A DNA stretch of 64,000 nt, taken from the NCBI RefSeq assembly GCF_003788585.1, contig NZ_AYKG01000012.1, positions 1 to 64,000 of the forward strand. The letters are read 5' to 3'. Shown one piece after another: positions 28,548 to 36,538 of this stretch. The translations under genes and the position numbers were made by a program. Origin of the DNA: Salinisphaera japonica YTM-1. Its GTDB lineage: Bacteria; Pseudomonadota; Gammaproteobacteria; Nevskiales; Salinisphaeraceae. Each line of letters opens with the position of its first letter. Position 1 is the first letter of the stretch. The notes beneath the pieces were generated by a model, which had not been told where the DNA came from, did no database searches, and saw only the letters and a program-made list of their open reading frames with translations.

Positions 28548-29726
28548 CTAAGTCTCCAGACGGAATGGCGTGATATCGGTTGTCGTCTGGCCACGAAGCG
28601 CGAGTTGGGCGGACAGCCGACCAAGTTCAGGCGCGACTTTCGCGCACCAGCCGGCCGCGCAAACTGCGACGTTCGGGCCGCGAGAGATCAAATCCATAAA
28701 CAGGGGTTGCTCGGTCGTGGACAAAGCCAGCATGCATCGACTCTGATATGCAGGCTCGGGGCGAAGGGACGGCATGTGTCTTCGAACCCATTCAGTGGTG
28801 CCGGCGAAATCGTCATCCGACGGTGTTCGTCGTGTCCTGGGGTCGTCGTAAACGGCAAATGGGTAATCCGGACAGACGCGCATATGGCCCGGCGGACCGT
28901 TGTCGACGGGTGGGAAACCGTAATAGAGGTCTGGCGAGCCGTCCGGGGACTGATGGAACGCGAACCAGGTGGGCAGTGACGCGGCTTTGGATGATTGGAT
29001 CGGGTAATAGCAAGAAACCATGTCCCAGATCTTCACTGGCGCGCGATGACCGAATGGGGCGAGCGTTTCATTGATGAAAGGCCCCGTCGTTATGACAAGG
29101 CTTGCCCCCACGTACCGCTGGGTTGCGCTTGTTAGAACAACATGCCCACCAAACTCTCCAATATCGTCAATTCGCTCGTTGGAAACCATGTGAATGCCAT
29201 GCTTGTGACATTCACGAAGGAGCACATCGATCGTCGATTCGAGATCAATTGTCCCGCCGTTCGGCTGCAGAAAGCCGGCATAGTCATCAGGTAGGCCAGA
29301 GAAGCCAAAGCGTTGTTCAAGGTCTTGAGCCGACACATCTTGGCTTGGGATGCCGAGCTGCGACATGGTTTTTTTAGCCGCGCCGATGCCGCCTTCGGTC
29401 GTCGTGAGATCGGCATGGCCGAACCAGAGGCTTCCTGAGTCACTAATAAGCGAAAATCCGGCTCGATCGCTTAAATCCTTCCAGAGCGGCACGGACTGCA
29501 TGACCAACTCGGTCATATAGGGCTGGCTGTACTGATACCGGAATTGACGAGTCCGGCCGGCACTGCTCGATTGATCGTTTCCGAACTCGAACTGGTCGAT
29601 GATCAATATGCGGTGGCCGGGGATCACAGGATGACCGTTCATCGTCTCGGCGGCGCTCAGTGCAGCCGATAAACCAATCGCGCCGCCGCCCAGAACCACC
29701 AAGTCATAGTGTCGATCCATGCTCAC
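28548..29726 (-). CDS. FAD-dependent oxidase of the sarcosine/N-methyltryptophan oxidase family
   Basis: Monomeric oxidase of 392 residues. LVVLGGGAIGLSAALSA binds ADP of FAD; SSAGRTRQFRYQY is the family signature of MSOX/SolA. Cys331 in SRCMLALSTTEQPLFMD lies where these enzymes attach FAD covalently, so a covalent flavin is predicted. It should oxidise a secondary amine or N-methyl amino acid to H2O2 and imine. GTG at 29726 has GGGAG at good spacing; ATG two codons later is the alternative. First gene of the five-gene set, about 360 bases from the AraC regulator gene. Confidence 0.82.
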   Translation of the reverse strand: MSMDRHYDLVVLGGGAIGLSAALSAAETMNGHPVIPGHRILIIDQFEFGNDQSSSAGRTRQFRYQYSQPYMTELVMQSVPLWKDLSDRAGFSLISDSGSLWFGHADLTTTEGGIGAAKKTMSQLGIPSQDVSAQDLEQRFGFSGLPDDYAGFLQPNGGTIDLESTIDVLLRECHKHGIHMVSNERIDDIGEFGGHVVLTSATQRYVGASLVITTGPFINETLAPFGHRAPVKIWDMVSCYYPIQSSKAASLPTWFAFHQSPDGSPDLYYGFPPVDNGPPGHMRVCPDYPFAVYDDPRTRRTPSDDDFAGTTEWVRRHMPSLRPEPAYQSRCMLALSTTEQPLFMDLISRGPNVAVCAAGWCAKVAPELGRLSAQLALRGQTTTDITPFRLET

Positions 29727-29741
29727 CGAACGCTCCCTCTT

Positions 29742-29786
29742 TGAAACTCAGACGACGAGGTGCTGAAGTCATCGTCTGAGAGTCAA
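29742..29786. promoter_or_regulatory. Inverted repeat in the leader of the flavin oxidase operon
   Basis: TTGAAACTCAGACGA at 29742-29756 and TCGTCTGAGAGTCAA at 29772-29786 form a 15-base inverted repeat with two mismatches and a 15-base spacer. It lies 16 bases before the first oxidase start. It may be an operator or a leader hairpin. Nothing else was recognised in 29787-30090. Confidence 0.5.
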
Positions 29787-30090
29787 AGTAGGCCGCGGGG
29801 CTTCCAATAACATTAGGCAAACCGCGCTTGACGTTCAGTTTTTGAGCAATGTTCCAAGCATTCCACGAACTGCATGGTGTAACCGTCTTTCATGGTCGTA
29901 CCACTCGACCAAACCGGGCTCAGCAATTTCGCGTTCTCAATAGATCGAGACGTGCCCAGTCATAGGAATGCGGTCGGTCAAGGCCGCGGATAGACAGGAC
30001 CCGCCGTGGGGTGAGACCGGGTCGCTGTAAAACCATCGTTTGCTATTGGCGGGTCAAGTCTCGACGCGATTGTGAGTTACACGATGCCGT

Positions 30091-30924
30091 TCAAGCCGAT
30101 CGATCGAGTTGTTCGCGCACCTTGGAGCGGTATACGGCAGGCGCGTGCCCAGTATGGCGCTCGAAAATATCGATGAAACTCGATGTGTTTTCGTAGCCGA
30201 AGCTCAGCGCGATCGACTTGACAGAATCGTCTGTTTGCTCAAGTAAGCTCCGAGCATGATCGATGCGCGCTCTGGTCACTGCCGCCTTGGGCGAGAGCCC
30301 ATATTTCTCTCGAAACACGCGACGGAAATTCGCCGGCGAGAACCCATGTCTTCTGGCAGTGGTCGATACCGAGGAAAAAGTTGAGCAATCCAGCAGCTCG
30401 CCGTATGCGGTCGACAGCCGCTCGGCTCTTTTTTCCTGGCTTACGGCCTTGGACTCGGGGCGTCCAAGCATCGTACTCAGCATATCCAGACTGGGTCTTG
30501 CGACTGCGAGCAGACCCTCGCGATTGAACTCGGCTTCGTGTGCGAGATAACGCGTGAAGCGGGCAACGTGAGGTGCCAAGCAGATCAGCGAGGTGTCCTG
30601 AGCATCAGAGCTGAGCAGGCCTTCATAATCCTGGTCCATGTTAATCACCAGAAACGATCCACCGGTTGGCGCGTTGAATGAATGACGCGCGCCTTTGAGA
30701 ATATAAACGGCGTTAGACAAGTCGGCACGACCGCTCACCCCACCCGTTTCGAATTCCATGGGGGCGTTGAGCGGTACCACGAGTTGATGGCACTCATGGA
30801 CATGAACCTGACCATCAAAGATGCACCGTGACAGATAGATGTCACCCGCGTAGTCGTCACGGGTACGTTGAGAGGCTGAATCGATGTCGGGCATCGCGGT
30901 TTGATAGATATATGCTTGATACAC
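30091..30924 (-). CDS. AraC-family transcriptional regulator
   Basis: Regulator of 277 residues. A cupin-like N-terminal sensor (about 25-110, with HVHECHQLVVPL) is followed by two helix-turn-helix motifs (about 175-270): ARRHGFSPANFRRVFREKYG and ALSFGYENTSSFIDIFERHTG. It is transcribed in the same direction as the oxidase genes but upstream of them with a gap of 364 bases. It most likely senses the substrate and activates that operon. Base composition is visibly lower in GC than the flanking nuo genes, as across the whole island. Confidence 0.85.
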   Translation of the reverse strand: MYQAYIYQTAMPDIDSASQRTRDDYAGDIYLSRCIFDGQVHVHECHQLVVPLNAPMEFETGGVSGRADLSNAVYILKGARHSFNAPTGGSFLVINMDQDYEGLLSSDAQDTSLICLAPHVARFTRYLAHEAEFNREGLLAVARPSLDMLSTMLGRPESKAVSQEKRAERLSTAYGELLDCSTFSSVSTTARRHGFSPANFRRVFREKYGLSPKAAVTRARIDHARSLLEQTDDSVKSIALSFGYENTSSFIDIFERHTGHAPAVYRSKVREQLDRSA

Positions 30925-31129
30925 ATAAAATCGACTAGCCGCAGCGGGATTTCAAGTAGCAAGGCATCTCTCCACGCGGTAGCGATCCGGCCGGTTGTGG
31001 TATCTCTTTGAGATGCCACACAAAATCGCTAACGTGAATTTTATATGAAACTTGGCCGCCCAAAGATCTGAATCGCCCGGGACCGTGGGAGGCTCCAATT
31101 CTTGACACACTGGAACCAGGAAACAGAGC

Positions 31130-31560
31130 AAACGATATTCCGTGGAACTCCAAGAGCGCGCAGTCCGGATGATCTTAGAACAACAAAGCGAGTACACCTC
31201 GAAGTGGGCAGCGATCGGCTCGATGGCGGCGGAATTCGGCTGCATACCCGAGCCATTGCGCCATTGAATCCGCCAGACTGAGCGCGAGATCAAAGAGCTG
31301 CGTCGTGCCAGCGAGATCCTGCGCAAGGCATCCGCCTAAATTCTCCAGGCGGAGCTCGACCGCCAAGGCATGTGATGGTCGACTGCATTCATCATCAACG
31401 CGACGTCTACGGTGACGAGTCGATTTGCAAGATTTGCCGATCCTGTCGTCTACGTACTATCGCGTTAAAACCGAACAAATCGAGCTAGCGCGGGGCAGAA
31501 CGTCGCGCAAAACGCGGTGCGATCAACGCCAAACACCGCACAGTGACCCTACTCGGCGAG
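31130..31560 (+). mobile_element. IS3-family insertion sequence remnant
   Basis: Plus-strand translation gives RYSVELQERAVRMILEQ and KWAAIGSMAAEFGC, then after a stop EIKELRRASEILRKASA. These are the start and end of IS3-type OrfA with the middle deleted. Next, pieces of OrfB follow (CIHHQRDVYGDESICK, SSTYYRVKTEQIELARG) with stops and frame changes. No start codon or full transposase remains. It ends where the damaged nuoN copy begins near 31568. The bases 30925-31130 hold no gene. Confidence 0.8.
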
Positions 31561-31567
31561 ACTTTAC

Positions 31568-32190
31568 GCTGTTCTATTATCTGCGTGTCAGGGCCATGCT
31601 GTTCATGGCCCCCCCCGTGCCCGCGAGCCGCAGCTATCGGCACCGGCGACAACTGAGCCCAGACCGTCATCTGGCTTCTGGCCGCGGCGACGATCCTCAT
31701 GGGCATCTACCCGGCGCCGCTGATCGACCTGGCCGCCGTGGCTGGCATCACGCTCGGCAGTTAGTTTTCTGCCTTGGCGCCCTTGAAACGCCCGCGGTCG
31801 CCGGCCTTTTTGTTTCTGGTGCGCGAATAAGCTCGAATGTGGGTTTGGGGTCAGCCTAAAACCTGGGCGTCGTCGCAGTTTTCGACGTACCGCGTGGGCT
31901 GGGTGATCAAAGACGCCCGCCAGGCCGCGGACCTGCGCTAACGACGAAACGATCGACGATCACGCGGTTTCGATTCGGATGTAGGCTAATTCTGGCGCCG
32001 AAGATAATCGCTCGGTCACGGGGTGGCATCGACGAATACAAGCTGTTTATCCGCCGATTGACGCCGATGAAACGCAGATGGTTTTCCTGGGCAGCCAGCA
32101 TCGAGTCGTCGTCATTCGTTTGGACAACGTCGAACCCAAGTAAACAATATTTAAAGCAGCACTCGTTCCGTATTTCCTATATGCGTCAAT
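31568..32190 (+). repeat. Right copy of the 0.6-kb direct repeat (nuoN tail plus downstream DNA)
   Basis: Diverged direct copy of 24524-25125, about 7.04 kb downstream. It keeps the terminator region (CTTGAAACGCCCGCG at 31782-31796, with a weakened stem), the CCTGGGCGTCGTCGC segment and the CGACGAATACAA segment. Together the two copies bound the accessory genes and the IS remnant. Confidence 0.85.
31570..31764 (+). pseudogene. nuoN 3'-end fragment
   Basis: Encodes a damaged copy of the last 65 or so residues of NuoN. FYYLRVRAMLFMAPP corresponds to FYYLRVMAILFMDRP, and the final IYPAPLIDLAAVAGITLGS plus TAG is kept. A frameshift follows the C-run near 31608, and TGG has become TGA near 31653. 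It has no start and cannot be functional. Confidence 0.85.
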
Positions 32191-32250
32191 CGGCGTCCGT
32201 CTGCGGACTATCTTTTCCTATTCGCGCCTATTCGCGTTTATTTGCGGATA
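32048..32250. repeat. CGC-type repeat copies at the 3' end of the dehydrogenase gene
   Basis: One plus-oriented copy (about 32048-32081, CCGCCGATTGACGCCGATG and so on) is followed by two inverted copies (about 32180-32208 and 32220-32250). The last lies about 25 bases beyond the stop of the minus-strand dehydrogenase. A further degenerate copy is at 31818-31843. Confidence 0.75.
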
Positions 32251-32274
32251 AAAAAGAAGAACAAAACGCAAAGC

Positions 32275-33702
32275 CTAAATACGAACCAAAACCCCAGGGT
32301 TCATTCGATTATTCGGGTCCAGCGCTTTCTTGATCGCTCGCAGCATATCGATTTCGACCGCCGGTTTGAGACGCACGATTTCATCGACCTTGAGCCGGCC
32401 GACACCGTGTTCGGCGGCCACCGAGCCCTGCATGGCCGCCACACGATCGTGAACCACGCGGTTCAAATCGGCCTCGCGGGCGCGGAAATCCTCGGCCGTC
32501 ATGTCCAGCGGGCAGCTCAGGTTGAAATGCAGATTGCCATCACCGACATGGCCGAAGGCACAGGGCCGGATACCGGGTACGACCGCGGCGACATCGTCGG
32601 CCGCGGCGGCCAGAAACGCCGGCAGCTTGGAGACGGGCAACGAGATGTCGTGCTTGATCGAGGCGCCTTCGGCGGTCTGCGCCGCAGGGATCGATTCGCG
32701 CAGGCGCCATAACGTGCGCTGATCGTCTTCGGTTTCGGCCACGGCCAGGTCGCGGATATCGTCGCGCTGCTGGGCCGCGGCGAGTGCCGCGTTGAAAATA
32801 CCGGCCAACCAGTCGCCGCGAGCGGCGGTGGCCACCTCGATCAACAGATACCAGTCATGGCGCGGCTCGAACGGCCATTCGCAATCTTCGGTATGGGCGA
32901 CCGCCAGCGCCAGCGCCTGTCGCGACATCAGCTCGCAGCCGGTGACCTGATCGCCGGTTTCATCGCGCAAGGCCCGCTGGATACGCACGGCGGCCGCGGC
33001 GTCACGAACCGCACAGAAGGCCACGCCGCGTTGGCGCGGCGGGTGCGCCAGCGACAGCACACAGGCGGTGATCACGCCGAGCGTGCCCTCCGAACCCACG
33101 AACAGATCGTTCAGGTCATAGCCGCTGTTGTCCTTGCGCAGGCCCGTCAGGTTGTCCCAGATACGGCCATCTGCCGTGACGACTTCCAGACCCAGCACCT
33201 GATCACGCGTATTGCCATAGCGAATCACGTTAAGGCCGCCGGCATTGCTGGCCAAGTTGCCGCCGATACGACACCGCTCGCGCGAGGCCAATGCGATCGG
33301 CAGATAAAAGCCTTCGGCCTCGGCAGCATCCTGAGCCGCAGCCAGCGTACAGCCGGCTTCCACGGTCATTGTCGCGTTATCGGTATCGATCGCGCGGACT
33401 GCGGTCAGGCGCTCCAGATTCATCAGAATCTGGCGCTCGGGATCATGGGCCGCCGAGCCGCCTACGGTGCCGGTGTTGCCGCCCTGCGGCACGATGGCGG
33501 CGCCGTGCGCGATCGCCACCGCAACGACATCGGCCACTTCGGCCGTCGAGCCGGGCCGCACCACGACACGCGCGACCGGGGCGAAAGCGCCCCGCCATTC
33601 GGTCAGATAGGGTACGGCGGCCTCGGCGGTCGCATCGATGACGAAATCTGCGCCGAGCTTGGCTTCTAGATCGGTGATCAACGGGTTGGAATCAGCCGTC
33701 AT
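32275..33702 (-). CDS. FAD-linked D-2-hydroxyacid dehydrogenase (GlcD / D-2-hydroxyglutarate dehydrogenase family)
   Basis: Oxidises a D-2-hydroxyacid, passing electrons to a quinone or flavoprotein. It has 475 residues. The PCMH/VAO FAD domain carries VPQGGNTGTVGGS and GGNLASNAGGLNVIRYGNTRDQ (part). The C-terminal oxidase domain carries FGHVGDGNLHFN and AAEHGVGRLK, whose His and Glu are metal/substrate ligands. Glycolate, lactate and 2-hydroxyglutarate remain possible substrates. It lies 2 bases after the neighbouring epimerase-like gene on the same strand. Confidence 0.88.
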   Translation of the reverse strand: MTADSNPLITDLEAKLGADFVIDATAEAAVPYLTEWRGAFAPVARVVVRPGSTAEVADVVAVAIAHGAAIVPQGGNTGTVGGSAAHDPERQILMNLERLTAVRAIDTDNATMTVEAGCTLAAAQDAAEAEGFYLPIALASRERCRIGGNLASNAGGLNVIRYGNTRDQVLGLEVVTADGRIWDNLTGLRKDNSGYDLNDLFVGSEGTLGVITACVLSLAHPPRQRGVAFCAVRDAAAAVRIQRALRDETGDQVTGCELMSRQALALAVAHTEDCEWPFEPRHDWYLLIEVATAARGDWLAGIFNAALAAAQQRDDIRDLAVAETEDDQRTLWRLRESIPAAQTAEGASIKHDISLPVSKLPAFLAAAADDVAAVVPGIRPCAFGHVGDGNLHFNLSCPLDMTAEDFRAREADLNRVVHDRVAAMQGSVAAEHGVGRLKVDEIVRLKPAVEIDMLRAIKKALDPNNRMNPGVLVRI

Positions 33703-33704
33703 GC

Positions 33705-34595
33705 TCAGCCCACCAGATCGGCCATGGCCGCTTCCAGATCGGTGAACACGAATTCATAACCCAGCGTCTGGAGTTTGCGCGGCACCGCGCGCTGGCCGGT
33801 CAAAAGCAGATGCGACATCTCCCCCACGGCCACCTTCAATGCCGGCCCGGGCACCCAGGCAAACGAGGGCCGATGCAGCACGCGCGCCAGCGTGTCGGTG
33901 AACGTCTGATTGGTGACCGGCTCGGGTGCTGCCAGATTGAACGGCCCGCGGGCTTCGTCGTTATCCAGCAGAAAACGGATCGCCCCGGTTTGATCTTTGA
34001 TATGAATCCACGGCATGTACTGCTCACCCGAGCCAAAATGCCCGCCCAGGCCGAACTTGAACGGCGTGATCATCTGCGCCAGTGCGCCGTCCTTGGCCCC
34101 CAACACGATGCCGGTACGAATCAAGCACACCCGCACGCCGTGCGCTTCGGCCTTCAACGCCTCGGCCTCCCAGTCACGACACAGATCGGCCTGGAACTCG
34201 TCGCCCGGGGCTTTTTCTTCGTCCAGCACCTCGGTGCCGCGCGCGCCGTAATACCCTACGGCCGAGCCGCTGACCAGCACCGCCGGCGTAGTGTCACACG
34301 CGCCGATGAAGGCCACCAGATCGCGCGTGATCGACAAACGCGACTCGCGCATCTCTTTCTTGCCCGCATCCGTCCAACGCCCGTCGGCCAGATTTTCACC
34401 GGCCAGGTTCACGATCGCCTGGGGCTGACTCGCCTTGTCGAGGGATTCGATACACACAACCGGCTTGGGCAGCGTCTTCTCGGCCGCGGCCTTGTCGCGC
34501 GTGAGCACCTCGATCGCCCAGCCCTCATCGAGCAACTGTGGAATCAGGTGGGTACCAACAAAACCGGTGCCGCCGGTGATCAGGATGTTCTTCAT
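33705..34595 (-). CDS. yfcH: TIGR01777-family NAD-dependent epimerase-like protein (YfcH)
   Basis: Extended SDR of 296 residues. ILITGGTGFVGTHLIPQL binds the nucleotide, and NLAGENLADGRW, LVSGSAVGYYG and MPWIHIKDQ are characteristic of the YfcH/SulA-like family. Its true reaction is not known; older annotation as a cell division inhibitor is unreliable. The stop is 2 bases before the dehydrogenase ATG, so the two genes are co-transcribed. Confidence 0.88.
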   Translation of the reverse strand: MKNILITGGTGFVGTHLIPQLLDEGWAIEVLTRDKAAAEKTLPKPVVCIESLDKASQPQAIVNLAGENLADGRWTDAGKKEMRESRLSITRDLVAFIGACDTTPAVLVSGSAVGYYGARGTEVLDEEKAPGDEFQADLCRDWEAEALKAEAHGVRVCLIRTGIVLGAKDGALAQMITPFKFGLGGHFGSGEQYMPWIHIKDQTGAIRFLLDNDEARGPFNLAAPEPVTNQTFTDTLARVLHRPSFAWVPGPALKVAVGEMSHLLLTGQRAVPRKLQTLGYEFVFTDLEAAMADLVG

Positions 34596-34662
34596 GACTG
34601 CGCGCTTTTCGCCGTGTTACATCGTTAGAATACGCGTTCAGCTCGGGCGTTGATGCCTCGGC

Positions 34663-36495
34663 TCAATTAGTGGGCGCACCGGCAGCCTGCCAGGCCGCCC
34701 ATCCCCCAAAATCCGTGATATCGACGACGTCGTGGCGATCGAGCGCGGCACCGGCCTCGCAGATGAAGCCGGTATGCCACTGGCCGTCGGCGAGCTCGAC
34801 CTTGCCAAGGCCAAGCGGCGCGGGGATATCGGCTAGGAAGCTTCCGACATGAGCCATGGGCAGGCGCCAGACCTCGATGGCGATAGCCGCGCCTTCGGCA
34901 TCACGAACCAGCGCCGGGCGCGGCGGCTGATCGGCCGTCATGGCCTTCAGTCGATAGCCCGACGCGGTCCTCCCCGCATGGATACATACGCCCCCACGCG
35001 CAACGAGCTGGTAATTGAGCGCCAGGCCGCTCAGATGGGCCCCGCAAACCACAATATCCAAGCTGCCATGACGTGCTGGCGTAAGCCCCGGCAACGGCTC
35101 ATGGGGCCTACCCGTCGCCCCGAGTGGCAAACCACAGGCATCATCGAGCACACGAGCCGCGCTCAGCAGACGCAAATCCTCGAACGCCGCGCCAAATAAT
35201 GTGACCCCGGCCGGCATGCCCGTATCACTGAAGGTTACCGGAACGGCCAGCGCGCTGTAGTCGAGCAGATTCATGAAATTGGTCCATCTACCCAAGCGCG
35301 TGTTGAGAGTGACAGGTTCGGCGCTCACTTCGGCCTTGGTCGGATGACAGACCGTAGTGGGGGCAACGACAAAATCCACCGTGGCCAGCGCCTGGTCGGC
35401 TAGATGCTTGCATTCAGCCAGACGATACATGGCATCAAAGGCCTCGACGGCACTCGGCTTGGCTCCGCCCTGAATGATCTTACGCGTAACCGGATGAAAG
35501 ACATCGGGCTCGCGTTCAAGCAATGAGCCAACCGCATGATAACGCTCGGCCAGCCAAGGCCCACCGTAGAGCAGCGCCGCTGCATCGAGCATCGGTTGGC
35601 AGTCGATGGTGATGGCCTGGCCGCCGGCCGTCTCGAGCGTCGCCACAGCACGTTCCATCGCGCGGGTGTAAGCGGTTTCGGTCTGCCATTGGGATCGTGG
35701 CGGCACACCGAAAACGAAACCCGGCGCGATCTGGCCATAGCGTTGGCCGGCGGCCTCGAAACCGTGTGACCGGGCCTGTGCACAATCCACATCGTAATCG
35801 GCCGCAACCGAAAAGATGGTGTTCGCGTCGTCGGCGGTGAGCGCGAACAGGCTGATCGTATCCAGGCTTTTACAGGCCGGCACGACCCCAGCGCTGCTCA
35901 ACAGTCCCAGGCTCGGCTTGACGCCGAACAGGTTATTAAACGCGGCCGGTACGCGGCCCGAACCGGCTGTATCGGTACCCAATGCGAAAGATACCTGGCC
36001 CGCCGCCGTAACCACCGCGGAGCCACTGCTCGAGCCGCCGGGAATATAGTCTGCGTCAAAGGCATTGCCGGGCGTGCCGTACTCGGCCATTGCCCGCTCA
36101 CCCACTAGACCGGTGGCAAATTGGTCGAGATTGGTCTTGCCCATCGGTATCGCCCCGGCCGCGATCAAGCGCTCAACGACGTAGGCATGGCGCTCTGGCG
36201 TATAAGCGTAGGCCGAGCAGCCGGCAGTCGTCGGCACCCCCGCCAGATCGATATTGTCCTTGATCGCAAACGGTAGGCCATATAGCGGCAGATCGTCGGG
36301 CGAATGCCTGGCCAGAGCGGCAAGGTAAGGCGCAAGTTCGACGCGCGAAAGCCGATAGATCCAGCTGGCATCGCGCTCCACCTCGTCGCTAGTCGCCAAT
36401 AACGCGTCGATGACTTCTTCAGGGCATGTATCACCGCGGCGATAGGCCGCGTGCAAGGCGCTGCGGGTCAGTGAATCAGTTTTATGATAGGTCAT
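34663..36495 (-). CDS. atzF: Allophanate hydrolase
   Basis: Hydrolyses allophanate to ammonia and CO2, the last step of this operon's pathway. It has 610 residues. The amidase-signature domain shows the Ser-cisSer-Lys triad: Lys in PFAIKDNIDLAG, Ser in PGGSSSGSAVV and the nucleophile in TDTAGSGRVPA. The extra C-terminal domain (from about 480; VVCGAHLSGLALNYQL, WHTGFICE, DITDFGGWAAW) is the AtzF-specific decarboxylation domain. MTYHKTDSL is chosen as the start; an upstream ATG at 36549 would overlap the carboxylase by 11 bases. Last gene of the riboswitch operon. Confidence 0.93.
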   Translation of the reverse strand: MTYHKTDSLTRSALHAAYRRGDTCPEEVIDALLATSDEVERDASWIYRLSRVELAPYLAALARHSPDDLPLYGLPFAIKDNIDLAGVPTTAGCSAYAYTPERHAYVVERLIAAGAIPMGKTNLDQFATGLVGERAMAEYGTPGNAFDADYIPGGSSSGSAVVTAAGQVSFALGTDTAGSGRVPAAFNNLFGVKPSLGLLSSAGVVPACKSLDTISLFALTADDANTIFSVAADYDVDCAQARSHGFEAAGQRYGQIAPGFVFGVPPRSQWQTETAYTRAMERAVATLETAGGQAITIDCQPMLDAAALLYGGPWLAERYHAVGSLLEREPDVFHPVTRKIIQGGAKPSAVEAFDAMYRLAECKHLADQALATVDFVVAPTTVCHPTKAEVSAEPVTLNTRLGRWTNFMNLLDYSALAVPVTFSDTGMPAGVTLFGAAFEDLRLLSAARVLDDACGLPLGATGRPHEPLPGLTPARHGSLDIVVCGAHLSGLALNYQLVARGGVCIHAGRTASGYRLKAMTADQPPRPALVRDAEGAAIAIEVWRLPMAHVGSFLADIPAPLGLGKVELADGQWHTGFICEAGAALDRHDVVDITDFGGWAAWQAAGAPTN

Positions 36496-36538
36496 GTTAA
36501 GCAGCCTGTCGGGAACCCGGGGGGGGATACGGGCGTCG

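Noticed and set aside
31425-31859. 144-codon plus-strand frame near the island's right edge
   Set aside because: It is a chimera of an IS3 OrfB remnant and out-of-frame nuoN tail, not a gene.
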